64,000 nt of DNA from Aquibacillus sediminis (GTDB lineage Bacteria; Bacillota; Bacilli; Bacillales; Amphibacillaceae), in the NCBI RefSeq assembly GCF_005870085.1, contig NZ_SZNM01000018.1:17009-81008 (forward strand), written 5' to 3'. The translations under genes were made by a program, and so were the position numbers. The notes under the pieces were generated by a model. The model saw nothing but the letters and a program-made list of their open reading frames with translations, was not told the origin of the DNA and ran no database searches. Shown one piece after another: positions 52,248 to 60,934 of this stretch (its first letter is position 1; each line of letters begins with the position of its first letter).

Positions 52248-52724
52248 ATGACAGAACAAACCTTTCAATATAAAAACTACGTGCATCAAGATTGGGTTGA
52301 TTATAACGGCCATATGAATGATGCTGCCTATGCAAAGGTATTTAGTTTAGCCGTTGATGCTTTTATCGACGCAATCGGACTCGATGCAGATGCTCGTAAC
52401 GAGAAGCATTATACAATTTTTACACTTGAAACACATTTATGTTACCTACAAGAAGCACATCAAGACGAAGCCCTTTATGTGACTGTTCAACTATTAGATA
52501 TAGATGCGAAACGTCTTCACGTCATTTTTACTATGCAGAATGACAATGATGACGTGATTGCGACAAGTGAGCAAATGCTTATGGGAATGGACACAAACGA
52601 AGGAAAGCCTGCCCCCTTCCCTACTACTGTTGCCTCTATTATAGAAGAAATGTGGACTAAGCATAAACAACTTGAAGCACCTAAACAAGCAGGCAGAACG
52701 ATTGGAATTAAACGAAAAAACTAA
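52248..52724 (+). CDS. hot-dog thioesterase, probable betainyl-CoA hydrolase
   Basis: 158-residue acyl-CoA thioesterase of the 4-hydroxybenzoyl-CoA type. The catalytic stretch is VDYNGHMNDAAYAKVFSLAVDAF near 18-40 (asparagine/histidine/aspartate), and the rest has the hot-dog strand pattern. In Pseudomonas and Rhizobium the same enzyme (CdhB) frees glycine betaine from betainyl-CoA; often fused to the dehydrogenase in other bacteria, here separate, 24 bp downstream. A GGGGG stretch precedes the ATG. It completes the three-step conversion of carnitine to glycine betaine. Confidence 0.8.
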   Translation: MTEQTFQYKNYVHQDWVDYNGHMNDAAYAKVFSLAVDAFIDAIGLDADARNEKHYTIFTLETHLCYLQEAHQDEALYVTVQLLDIDAKRLHVIFTMQNDNDDVIATSEQMLMGMDTNEGKPAPFPTTVASIIEEMWTKHKQLEAPKQAGRTIGIKRKN

Positions 52725-52757
52725 CAAAGTATTTTTACAAAGAATAGGAGAATGTTG

Positions 52758-53960
52758 ATGAATAAGATTGAAGTAAATAACTTAACGAAAATCTTTGGCT
52801 CTCATCCACAACAAGGTCTGAAACGTCTTAAAAATGGCGAACAAAAAGATGAAATCCTTGATCAAACAGGCATGACAGTTGGGGTTAACCAAGCATCCTT
52901 TGCCGTTGAACCTGGAGAAATCTTCGTGATTATGGGCCTATCTGGAAGTGGTAAATCAACATTAATTCGATTAGTAAACCGATTAATTGAGCCGACAGAT
53001 GGCGAAGTATTAATCGATGGAGAAGACATTACCAAGATGGATAAAAATGCCTTAATTGACACACGACGGAAACAATTAGGCATGGTCTTCCAAAAATTTG
53101 GATTATTACCACACAAAACAATTTTACACAATGTTGCTTATGGATTAGAGATCCAAGGTGTAGATAAAGCAGAGCGCGAAAAGAAAGCACTGGAAACCAT
53201 TGAAGATGTTGGTCTTAAAGGCTATGAGGATAGTTATCCAAGTCAATTAAGTGGCGGAATGCAGCAGCGTGTTGGGATTGCTCGTGCCCTTGCCAATGAT
53301 ACAGACATTCTATTAATGGATGAGGCATTCAGTGCACTAGACCCGATTATCCGTAGTGAAATGCAAGATGAACTACTAAAGATCCAAGCTAAATTAGGTA
53401 AAACCGTCCTATTCATTACCCATGACTTGGATGAAGCGTTAAAACTTGGGGACCGTATCGCAATCATGAAAGATGGAAGAATTGTTCAAATCGGAACCTC
53501 AGAAGAAATATTGGAAAATCCAGCTAATGACTATGTTTCTAATTTCGTCAAGGATGTGGACCGCTCCAAAGTATTAGAAGCTTCCCATGTCATGAAACGA
53601 CCTGAAGTATTACTATCTTACAAAGATGGCCCACGTGTTGCGGTTAGAAAAATGGAAGAAGCTGGTGTATCTAGTATTTTTGTTACCGATAAAGAAAAGA
53701 ATTTCAAAGGCTTATTAACGATTGATGACGCGATCAAAGCTTATCAAAACAATACTTCAATGGAAGAAGTATTGATCACAGAGGATATTTATTCGACTCC
53801 TCCTGACACACCATTGAATGACTTAATTGGGATTGCAGCCGATGTAAAATACCCGATCGTCATTCTGGAGGACGGGAAACTGCTAGGTATCGTCTCTCGC
53901 GTTTCCATACTGTCAGGATTAGTACTTGGGAAAGAAAAGGATGAGGTGATATCAGCATGA
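52758..53960 (+). CDS. quaternary amine ABC importer ATPase with CBS pair (OpuAA type)
   Basis: 400 residues. ATPase part to about 270: Walker A GLSGSGKST near 61-69, signature LSGGMQQRVGIARALA near 164-179, Walker B ILLMDEAFSALDP near 186-198. C-terminal tandem CBS domains (about 285-395; PEVLLSYKDGPRVAVRKM, then GIAADVKYPIVILEDGKLLGIVSR), which in OpuA-type importers sense ionic strength through the membrane surface. The start is the ATG 7 nt after AGGAG. The last four bases overlap the permease start. Glycine betaine/proline betaine importers look the same; placement argues for carnitine. Confidence 0.88.
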   Translation: MNKIEVNNLTKIFGSHPQQGLKRLKNGEQKDEILDQTGMTVGVNQASFAVEPGEIFVIMGLSGSGKSTLIRLVNRLIEPTDGEVLIDGEDITKMDKNALIDTRRKQLGMVFQKFGLLPHKTILHNVAYGLEIQGVDKAEREKKALETIEDVGLKGYEDSYPSQLSGGMQQRVGIARALANDTDILLMDEAFSALDPIIRSEMQDELLKIQAKLGKTVLFITHDLDEALKLGDRIAIMKDGRIVQIGTSEEILENPANDYVSNFVKDVDRSKVLEASHVMKRPEVLLSYKDGPRVAVRKMEEAGVSSIFVTDKEKNFKGLLTIDDAIKAYQNNTSMEEVLITEDIYSTPPDTPLNDLIGIAADVKYPIVILEDGKLLGIVSRVSILSGLVLGKEKDEVISA

Positions 53961-54787
53961 ACTATTTCTATTTCCCATTAGAAGAATGGACAAATGACTT
54001 TGTAAATGGTTGGTTATTACCAGTCATGAGTGGCTTCTTTGATAGCATCAGTGTTGCCCTTCGTTCCTTTATTGATGGCGTAACGAATCTAATTATCGCG
54101 ATTCCACCAGAACTACTCGTTATCGTTCTTATCTTATTAGCTTGGAAACTAGCCGGTAAAGGAATTGCTTTATTCACGTTAATCGGGTGTCTCTACATCG
54201 GTTCTGTTGATTTATGGGCAGAAACGATGCAAACTGTTGCGATTGTAATTGTCTCGACACTGATCTCCGTTCTATTCGGTGTACCAGTTGGAATTTTAAG
54301 TGCGAAAAGTAAAACAGTCGATAAAATTGTTCGTCCAATTTTGGATTTTATGCAAACACTACCGATTTTCGTTTATTTAATTCCTTCGATCTTACTATTT
54401 GGTCTTGGTGGTGTCCCAGCAGTTATTGCAACCTTTGTGTTCGCTGCCCCACCAGCCGTACGTATGACTCGATTAGGGATTTTACAAGTACCTGAAGAAG
54501 TTGTTGAGGCATCCCAAGCATTCGGTACAACTTCTAAACAGTTACTATTTAAAGTTCAACTACCGCTTGCCGTACCGACGATTATGGCTGGGGTAAACCA
54601 AACAATTATGTTAGCCCTATCGATGGCCGTTGTTGCGTCGATGATTGGTGCTCCAGGACTTGGTTCTATCGTTCTATCAGGAATTTCAACCGTAAACGTT
54701 GGACTTGGTTTAACAGGTGGTTTAGCCATTGTGGTAATCGCTATTATCTTAGACCGCATCACACAAGGTGTAGGGAATAAATTATAA
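53957..54787 (+). CDS. quaternary amine ABC importer permease (OpuAB type)
   Basis: 276-residue membrane subunit with about six to seven helices. N-terminal segment PLEEWTNDFVNGWLLP as in OpuAB/ProW; the EAA coupling loop is EVVEASQAFGTTSKQLLFKVQLPLA near 178-202; GAPGLGSIVLSGIS near 234-247 is the family signature. Overlaps the ATPase gene by 4 bp. It lacks a fused binding domain, so a separate binding protein is needed; it follows after a hairpin region. Confidence 0.9.
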   Translation: MNYFYFPLEEWTNDFVNGWLLPVMSGFFDSISVALRSFIDGVTNLIIAIPPELLVIVLILLAWKLAGKGIALFTLIGCLYIGSVDLWAETMQTVAIVIVSTLISVLFGVPVGILSAKSKTVDKIVRPILDFMQTLPIFVYLIPSILLFGLGGVPAVIATFVFAAPPAVRMTRLGILQVPEEVVEASQAFGTTSKQLLFKVQLPLAVPTIMAGVNQTIMLALSMAVVASMIGAPGLGSIVLSGISTVNVGLGLTGGLAIVVIAIILDRITQGVGNKL

Positions 54788-54791
54788 CCAA

Positions 54792-54850
54792 TTAAGGTGC
54801 CTGACTGTTCATTGAAGAACAAGACGTTAATGAATAGTCGATCACCTTAA
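54792..54850 (+). other. intercistronic stem-loop
   Basis: TTAAGGTG (54792-54799) and CACCTTAA (54843-54850) form the base, with inner TTCATT/AATGAA and GACT/AGTC pairing. No T-run follows. It lies between permease and binding-protein genes; such hairpins commonly guard the 3' end of an upstream transcript or raise the amount of binding protein relative to permease. Confidence 0.65.
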
Positions 54851-54888
54851 ATTATAAAACTATTAATCAAACTAAAGGAGAGTTTAGA

Positions 54889-55764
54889 ATGAAAAAAAGC
54901 ATATTCGCAATGCTTAGTACATTATTAGTCTTATTCATCGTTGGGTGTTCTCAACAAAGTGAAGAAAGTGACAGTCAAGCAGGCGCAGAAGAAACTCAAA
55001 CCATCACATTAGGTGTAACCCCATGGACAAGTACGGTTCCACCAACAGAAATTGCCCAAATCATTTTAGAAGACATGGGTTATAACGTAGAACAAACACA
55101 AGCAGATGCAGGTAGCACGTACATTGGTCTTTCTCGTGGAGATATTGATGTGTTTATGGATGGCTGGTTCCCTGTTCATGATGTATATATCGAAAAATAT
55201 AGTGACTCGATTGAAGAAACAGCAGTTAGTTATACAGATGCAGATTCTGGTTTAGTTGTTCCAACATATATGGAAGATACCAATTCTATTGAAGACCTCT
55301 TAGGTAACGAAGGCGACTTCAACAACGAATTATACGGAATTGAAGAAGGCGCAAGTGTTACACAAGAAATTGAAGGATTAATTGAAAGCTATGAACTTGA
55401 CATGGAGCAAGTAAACTCATCAGAAGGCGGTATGATCGCACAAGCGATGCGTAAGATGGAAAGTGAGGATCCAGTAGTATTCTATGGCTGGCGCCCACAT
55501 ACGATGTTTAATAAATTTGATATTAAAATTTTAGACGATCCTCAAGGTATATTCGAATCCGCATCTGTTAAGGTCATTACAAATAATGAACTACAAGAAA
55601 CAGCACCAGATGCGTATGAATTCCTAAGCAATTGGAGTATTGCACTTGATGATGTAGAAGAAATGATTGTGAAAATTGAAGAAGAAGACGTACCAGCAAG
55701 AGAAGCTGCACAAGAATGGGTAGATAATAACCAAGATAAAGTTAGCGAAATGCTAGGTGAATAA
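54889..55764 (+). CDS. quaternary amine-binding lipoprotein (OpuAC type)
   Basis: 291-residue extracellular binding protein. Lipobox VGCS puts the lipid cysteine near residue 20. The mature protein has GVTPWTSTVPPTEIAQIILEDMGY near 42-65, DVFMDGWFPVHD near 87-98, VVFYGWRPHTMF near 194-205; tryptophans at PWT, GWF and GWRP would cage the trimethylammonium head as in OpuAC/ProX. AAAGGAGAG precedes the ATG. Third part of the importer. Ligand may be carnitine, glycine betaine or both. Confidence 0.88.
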   Translation: MKKSIFAMLSTLLVLFIVGCSQQSEESDSQAGAEETQTITLGVTPWTSTVPPTEIAQIILEDMGYNVEQTQADAGSTYIGLSRGDIDVFMDGWFPVHDVYIEKYSDSIEETAVSYTDADSGLVVPTYMEDTNSIEDLLGNEGDFNNELYGIEEGASVTQEIEGLIESYELDMEQVNSSEGGMIAQAMRKMESEDPVVFYGWRPHTMFNKFDIKILDDPQGIFESASVKVITNNELQETAPDAYEFLSNWSIALDDVEEMIVKIEEEDVPAREAAQEWVDNNQDKVSEMLGE

Positions 55765-55771
55765 AGAATCA

Positions 55772-55810
55772 AATAAGTCTGTGTTGACGCTTGTCAGCAC
55801 AGGCCTTATT
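55772..55810 (+). terminator. hairpin after the binding-protein gene
   Basis: AATAAG..CTGTG.TGAC and GTCA.CACAG..CTTATT pair with a GCTT loop, followed by only a short T-run. It overlaps the next promoter's -35 and probably acts as a partial terminator of the importer transcript. Confidence 0.6.
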
Positions 55811-55812
55811 TA
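55784..55812 (+). promoter_or_regulatory. promoter of the CocE-type hydrolase gene
   Basis: TTGACG (55784-55789), 17-nt spacer, TATTTA (55807-55812), 65 bp before the hydrolase start. It would let the hydrolase be transcribed apart from the importer. Confidence 0.5.
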
Positions 55813-55823
55813 TATGATGCAAC

Positions 55824-55849
55824 AAATTAATCAAACGTTTGATCAATTT
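55824..55849. promoter_or_regulatory. 26-bp palindromic operator ahead of the hydrolase
   Basis: Centred on ATCAAACGTTTGAT (55830-55843), extended on both sides to AAATT(A)..(C)AATTT with a single mismatched pair over 26 bp. It lies just downstream of the TATTTA, the place of a repressor roadblock. A 20-mer differing in two bases occurs at 26117-26136. It is unlike the ACCGTCC operator, so a second regulator outside this window is implied. Confidence 0.65.
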
Positions 55850-55876
55850 ATCTCCTGCTTAGAAAGGGTGGTTTAC

Positions 55877-57613
55877 ATGACAGACATTAACCAAGTGATC
55901 GTTGATCGAGAAGTTCCCTGCACCGTAAGAGACGGGGTAACTTTATATGCAAACATATATCGTCCGCAAGCGGATGGGGAATTCCCAGTTTTACTTAGTC
56001 GATTACCATATAATAAAAACCTTCCTAACTTTTCACACCGTTGGATAGACCCAATTCGCACAGCCATGGAAGGCTACGTTGTCATCATCCAAGATGTTCG
56101 AGGGCGGTTTGCATCTGAAGGGGAATTTAAACCTTTCGCTCAAGAAGCAAACGATAGTTTTGACACGATTGAGTGGGCTGCTAGTTTACCTTATGCCAAT
56201 GGAAAAGTAGGAATGTTCGGTCTCTCCTACTACGCCTATACACAATTATATGCATTAACAGAACATCCTCCTGCACTTAAAGCCATCTTTCCGGCTATGA
56301 CAGGCAATATTTTTAAGGAAGCTTTCGGAGAGAATGGGGTGCTCTCATTGGCATCTGCCGAAACATGGATGCTCGATTCCCTTGCACCTGATTATTTAAA
56401 AAGAAAACAAAGTACAGAGGATTACCAAGAGGCCATTAAGGTGTTAACAAACGACCTTAATCAGATTGAAAAATGGCATACGTATACACCTATTAAAGCG
56501 TTACCAGCCGTAATGAAACACCCAGAGCTTCAGGAGATTTATCATAAATATATTCACCAAGAATTCAATCAACAAGCAATGGAAAACAGTGGCGCAACCT
56601 CTTATGCGGATGTCAAAAATGTGCCAGCCTACCATCTTGCAGGTTGGTATGACAATTTCTTGAGCCAAACAGTAGCAAACTTTGAGCAGATGAAAAAACA
56701 CAATCCAAATCAAAAATTAATAATTGGTCCATGGGGCCATGGCATGGTTGGCTCTGATTTGGGTGAACGTTCCTTTGGCGTTTTTAGTTCAGCGGATTCA
56801 ATTGATGGTAAAGAGGATCTTACCTCCCTTCATATTAAATGGTTTAACCATTGGTTGAAAGATGTAAATGAACTACTTATCTCTAAGGAAGATCCTGTTA
56901 AAATTTTTGTTATGGGGATTAATGAATGGCGTTCAGAAAAAGAATGGCCATTACCACATACTAACTATACAAACTATTACTTTCATAGTGATGGGCAAGC
57001 AGCTACTGATTTAGAATCCGGAAGCTTAACAACGACAGCACCATCAGATGAGCCACAAGACCAGTTTGTTCATGATCCAGAAAGTCCAGTCCCAACAAAT
57101 GGTGGCGGAACGTTATTTTATAATGGACGTAATGCTGGACCACGTGATCAAAGACGAATTGAACAACGAGACGATGTTGTTGTCTATTCATCCGCAGCCC
57201 TTACGGAACCGGTTGAAGTTACCGGCTCAGCAAAAGTCGTTTTATGGGCGTCCACTGATGCACCTGATACGGACTTTACGGCAAAATTAATTGATGTCTT
57301 TCCTGATGGGACTGCATATAATTTAGCTGACGGTATAACCCGTGCCAAGTTCCGTCACGGAAAAGAAGAGCAGGAACTTTTAAACGGAGAAATAATTCGG
57401 TATGAAATCGACTTATGTCCAACAAGTAATGTGTTTTTACCAGGACATTCCATCCGTATTGAAATTGCATCTAGTGACTTTCCTCGTTATGATGTGAACC
57501 CAAATACAGGTAAGTCAACATTGGATACCGTAGAGATGGTGAAAGCAAACCAAACCATCTACCACCAAACGGAATATCCTTCCCATGTTCTATTGCCAAT
57601 TATACGGAAATAA
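55877..57613 (+). CDS. CocE/NonD-family alpha/beta hydrolase
   Basis: 578-residue hydrolase of the X-Pro dipeptidyl-peptidase/cocaine esterase family: alpha/beta hydrolase with catalytic serine near 117 in GLSYYA, conserved DVRGRFAS near 74-81, C-terminal histidine region LIIGPWGHGMVG near 290, and a jelly-roll C-terminal domain from about 350. No signal peptide, so cytosolic. The ATG follows AAAGGGTGG; an upstream open frame overlapping the binding-protein gene is not used. It has its own promoter and operator. These enzymes cleave esters or amides of small acids; placed after a carnitine operon, cleavage of acyl-carnitine or choline-type esters is a testable guess. Confidence 0.8.
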   Translation: MTDINQVIVDREVPCTVRDGVTLYANIYRPQADGEFPVLLSRLPYNKNLPNFSHRWIDPIRTAMEGYVVIIQDVRGRFASEGEFKPFAQEANDSFDTIEWAASLPYANGKVGMFGLSYYAYTQLYALTEHPPALKAIFPAMTGNIFKEAFGENGVLSLASAETWMLDSLAPDYLKRKQSTEDYQEAIKVLTNDLNQIEKWHTYTPIKALPAVMKHPELQEIYHKYIHQEFNQQAMENSGATSYADVKNVPAYHLAGWYDNFLSQTVANFEQMKKHNPNQKLIIGPWGHGMVGSDLGERSFGVFSSADSIDGKEDLTSLHIKWFNHWLKDVNELLISKEDPVKIFVMGINEWRSEKEWPLPHTNYTNYYFHSDGQAATDLESGSLTTTAPSDEPQDQFVHDPESPVPTNGGGTLFYNGRNAGPRDQRRIEQRDDVVVYSSAALTEPVEVTGSAKVVLWASTDAPDTDFTAKLIDVFPDGTAYNLADGITRAKFRHGKEEQELLNGEIIRYEIDLCPTSNVFLPGHSIRIEIASSDFPRYDVNPNTGKSTLDTVEMVKANQTIYHQTEYPSHVLLPIIRK

Positions 57614-57630
57614 CTGAACCATAATTTTGT

Positions 57631-57668
57631 AAAAAACTCTCGGACAGAGCGTTTCCCGAGAGTTTTTT
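57631..57668 (+). terminator. intrinsic terminator after the hydrolase
   Basis: AAAAAACTCTCGG (57631-57643) and CCGAGAGTTTTTT (57656-57668), perfect 13-bp stem. Confidence 0.94.
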
Positions 57669-57742
57669 GTCTTCTTTACACTATTCACTGTCGATTTGAA
57701 TCACACGGTTAATGTATAGCTATTTGTTCTAATTTGCTGATA

Positions 57743-58257
57743 TTATCTTTTTTCCACCGGTATATGAACCGATACATCAAAATACCATAGAATGAGTAGT
57801 GCGATAAGAATAGATAGTAAATAGGCCACTAATGGCTTCCGGTAGAAAAGATACAACATCGGAAACATAAAACTATCAAAAAAAATGGACCAAGCTAGGC
57901 TCCATCCGTATTGATACTCGATATGCCCTGTCATTGTCATAATCCATTCAACGCCACCATAAATCATGACCCACTTTAAATAATGTTTAAACACAGCTAA
58001 TTACCTGTTGGAAAATTGCCTATGAAAAGTAGTGCCGTACCCGGAAAAACAATAAAGGTATAGAGCATTTCTGTCAGTGTGTGATTCGAGATAAAATCGG
58101 CATCCATTCGCCATAAAAAATAGCTTGCAGTCAAAAAGTTATATGTTAAATTCCCTAAGGCAAAATACAACATAACCGTATGATATTTTTCCCAGTTTCT
58201 CCAATCACCTTTACGCCACACTGCGATGATAATTAGTATTGTTATTCCAACATGCAT
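57743..58257 (-). pseudogene. CBO0543-family membrane protein, frameshifted
   Basis: Two adjoining minus-strand frames (57997-58257 and 57743-57994) carry the front and back halves of one polytopic protein of about 171 residues. The front begins MHVGITILIIIAVWRKGDWR and ends LFIGNFPTGN-stop; the back continues FKHYLKWVMIYGGVEWIM and ends IPVEKR. One extra base near 57998-58003 would fuse them through PTGNLAVFKHY. Pattern (GDWRNWEKY, NHTLTEMLY, QYGW, FPMLYL) is that of the CBO0543 family in Firmicutes. Either the gene is dead, or this is a sequencing error; no slippery site is seen. Confidence 0.72.
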
Positions 58258-58435
58258 TGTATTTCATTCCCTAGCGATTTGAATAGTAATACCTATACAA
58301 CTAGTATGGAAAAAGTTGTTATACTATGTAAATTTTTGTAACGAGTTAGTCAGAAAGATTTGGCATTACCCAGTTATTTTTAAGGTATATTGTGTTTTCA
58401 ATTAACATACACTTGGCTAGGAAGGGGGGATGGAG

Positions 58436-59149
58436 ATGGCTTATCTACTTGTAAGTAGCCTTGCAGTTGTCTATTTCATCACATTAAAGACCTTTGCATT
58501 ATTTTCGATGTATACGGTTGGAGCTGGCATATTGTCCTTGCTCATAACACTATTATACATACGATTTTGGATTACCCATGTAGAAACCCGAATCGAAAAA
58601 ATCGAAAACTTTCTTACCACGAACAAAAATAAACCGCATTTTCACCTTATTTATGCGATTGCAAATCAAATGGACTCCGATGTAAAAGCGACAACAGCAG
58701 ATTTGCTAGACAAAGAAAAGCGATCAATTTGCCGGGCCTATTATCAAGTAACAACTGCACTTTATTTTAACAATGTAACAGAGGCTAGAAATCATGTTGA
58801 AAAATTGAAACCAGAGTGTTATCGGCTTTATTTTCGGGGGTTGATTTTATTAAAAGAAGGAAATATCGAAGAAGCTGATACGATGATCGAGCAAATAAAC
58901 AAACCTTGGATGAAATTTGCTTTATTAGCAGAGCGCGAACAGAAATTAAACAACCTCGAATGGGCTATTAATTACGCTAACAAGGCAAAACGAAAAATGC
59001 GAGGCTTGAACAAATACCATTTTCACAAGACTTATGAAAGACAATTTGGATTGGACGCCGAACATGATGACAACATCTACAATCAATCACAAACAGCATC
59101 AGCAGAAACGGTTCCATTCGTGAAGGAAAGGTCGAGTAGTTTGAACTGA
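58436..59149 (+). CDS. uncharacterised membrane-anchored helical-repeat protein
   Basis: 237 residues, no family recognised. Two hydrophobic segments at the start (about 1-20 and 22-44), then a soluble all-helical part of 190 residues with TPR-like pairs (ICRAYYQVTTALYFNNVTEA, YRLYFRGLILLKEGNIEEA, EWAINYANKAKRKMRG). The chosen ATG is 6 nt after GGGGGG; another ATG two codons up lies inside the site. Monocistronic, terminator at 59291. A scaffold role at the membrane is possible. Confidence 0.68.
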   Translation: MAYLLVSSLAVVYFITLKTFALFSMYTVGAGILSLLITLLYIRFWITHVETRIEKIENFLTTNKNKPHFHLIYAIANQMDSDVKATTADLLDKEKRSICRAYYQVTTALYFNNVTEARNHVEKLKPECYRLYFRGLILLKEGNIEEADTMIEQINKPWMKFALLAEREQKLNNLEWAINYANKAKRKMRGLNKYHFHKTYERQFGLDAEHDDNIYNQSQTASAETVPFVKERSSSLN

Positions 59150-59290
59150 ATTGTTCCGTTATGTTTCAAAAGAGGAGCTTTTTCCATACTATTTTAATCA
59201 AATAGCGCACCAGATGTTATTCTCCTCTATAAATTGTAAAAATCAATTGAATAACACACTAAATGTCCGCGAAGGAACTATAGTGACACA

Positions 59291-59320
59291 AAAAAGCTCA
59301 GATATTCATCTGAGCTTTTT
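59291..59320 (+). terminator. intrinsic terminator
   Basis: AAAAAGCTCAGAT and ATCTGAGCTTTTT with a 4-nt loop. Confidence 0.92.
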
Positions 59321-59398
59321 CTTAGTTAATGTTGCTGTCGAGATCATTATTTTTTCACTATTACTGCGCTAAAAACTACCTAATCCATCTTGATACCG

Positions 59399-60865
59399 CT
59401 AAACACTTTTGTCTGCAACCATAAACGGTTTTAAGTCCCACTTGGTAACATCCATGATGTGTATTCCGTCCGTTTGAAAGACAATTCGCTTGTCCTGCCA
59501 ATCATCAAATTGTCTCGATGAAAATACTTCCTGACCATGATTAGCAAATATTTCAATTGAAGAAGTGTCTTTAAATATACGAATGTGATTCAATTGTTCC
59601 AATTCACAAGCTCTACTTTCTAACTGACCATCACGCCCCATACGCTCATACGTTAGGACTGAATTAGTATCGTCATAAGTTAAAACACTTTTTCCTATTC
59701 TAATCGTAAATCTATTCGCATTCCATTCAGAAATAGCTACTTCTATTTCAAATACATTGCCATTTACATTCGGAAGTTCGATCGATTGGTTTGTTAATTT
59801 CAATTGCTGATGGGATACTTCATTTTCACGTAACGCTTCTAACTCTTTTATCGGTGTTTGATATAGTGCATTTCGTTTCCAACGCAACTCACGTGGAATC
59901 GTTAATGTATGAATCCAATTATGATTTACTGTCGGTTGTGGAGGTCCCTCTTCTTCGGCATTCCCCATCCAACCTATCAAAATACGTCGTTCACCTGCAG
60001 TAAATGTTTGTGGTGCATAAAAGTCAAAACCACGATCGAGTTCAACAAATGAATCATGAGTAAACTTTTGGGTTTGAAGATCAATTTCACCAGCAAAATA
60101 ACCTGCTTGGTAAATATTTTGAAAGTTCATTCCTTGTGGTTCTAATCCTTGAGGGGAAGCAACTAGAATATCTTTTCCATCTAGTTGAAACAAATCGGGA
60201 CATTCCCACATATAACCAAAATCTCCTAATCCATTAAGCTTACTACCAGCAATCGGTCCAAGAAAGGTCCATGTTTCTAGATCTTCTGATCGATACAAGA
60301 CCACTTGTCCTTGTTTGGTCTTTGTTTGAGCTCCAAGTACCATATACCAATCGTTTCCATGTTGAAACACTTTTGGATCACGAAAATGAGCAGTATAGCC
60401 TTCAGGTACATTGATAATTGGTCCTTTTTTTTCAAACGTTATCCCATCATCAGAAACGGCTAAACATTGGTAAGATTCTCGATTGTCCTGTTCATCTTTC
60501 ACATTCCCAGTGTAAAACAAATACAATCGGTCATGATGAACAATGGCACTACCTGAGTAACACCCATTTTTGTCATACCATTTGTCAGGTGCAAGTGCAA
60601 TCGGGGCAAATTCCCAATTCACCATATCCGCTGACATATAATGCCCCCAAAACTTTGCACCATGCGCGGTTTCAAATGGATTCCACTGGAAGAAAACATG
60701 GTAGTTATTTTGAAAGTAGATTAAACCGTTCGGGTCATTTAACAATCCAACAGGTGGCATTAAATGATAATGTAATCGATGAGGACCCGCATCTACTGTT
60801 TGTTTGTAGCCTTTGATTTGATGATAGGCATCTTCCATAAGTTGGTTCTTTTTATCAGATGTCAT
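59399..60865 (-). CDS. scrB: sucrose-6-phosphate hydrolase (GH32)
   Basis: Hydrolyses sucrose-6-P to glucose-6-P and fructose; cytosolic, no signal peptide. 488 residues from the ATG after AAAGGGTGACAAC. Five-blade propeller motifs: nucleophile in LLNDPNG at 41-47, FRDPKV near 164 (transition-state aspartate), and WECPDLF near 222 with the acid glutamate. C-terminal beta-sandwich from about 345. Follows scrA by 69 bp with a hairpin between. No fructokinase gene is linked. Confidence 0.93.
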   Translation of the reverse strand: MTSDKKNQLMEDAYHQIKGYKQTVDAGPHRLHYHLMPPVGLLNDPNGLIYFQNNYHVFFQWNPFETAHGAKFWGHYMSADMVNWEFAPIALAPDKWYDKNGCYSGSAIVHHDRLYLFYTGNVKDEQDNRESYQCLAVSDDGITFEKKGPIINVPEGYTAHFRDPKVFQHGNDWYMVLGAQTKTKQGQVVLYRSEDLETWTFLGPIAGSKLNGLGDFGYMWECPDLFQLDGKDILVASPQGLEPQGMNFQNIYQAGYFAGEIDLQTQKFTHDSFVELDRGFDFYAPQTFTAGERRILIGWMGNAEEEGPPQPTVNHNWIHTLTIPRELRWKRNALYQTPIKELEALRENEVSHQQLKLTNQSIELPNVNGNVFEIEVAISEWNANRFTIRIGKSVLTYDDTNSVLTYERMGRDGQLESRACELEQLNHIRIFKDTSSIEIFANHGQEVFSSRQFDDWQDKRIVFQTDGIHIMDVTKWDLKPFMVADKSV

Positions 60866-60904
60866 GTTGTCACCCTTTCCTAACACATTGCAATGTATGG
60901 ATAG

Positions 60905-60931
60905 AAAGACAGGCACTTCCTGCCTGTCTTT
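60905..60931 (-). terminator. intercistronic hairpin between scrA and scrB
   Basis: AAGACAGGCA and TGCCTGTCTT, 10-bp stem with 5-nt loop; on the minus strand followed by TCTATCC, so weak as a terminator. May lower scrB relative to scrA or protect the scrA transcript. Confidence 0.6.
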
Positions 60932-60934
60932 TCA

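Noticed and set aside
55757..55876. N-terminal extension of the CocE hydrolase overlapping the binding-protein gene
   Set aside because: It covers a hairpin, a promoter and a 26-bp palindrome, and a good ribosome site stands before the ATG at 55877.
59151..59372. 73-codon plus-strand frame
   Set aside because: It runs through a clear intrinsic terminator (59291-59320) and has no ribosome binding site.
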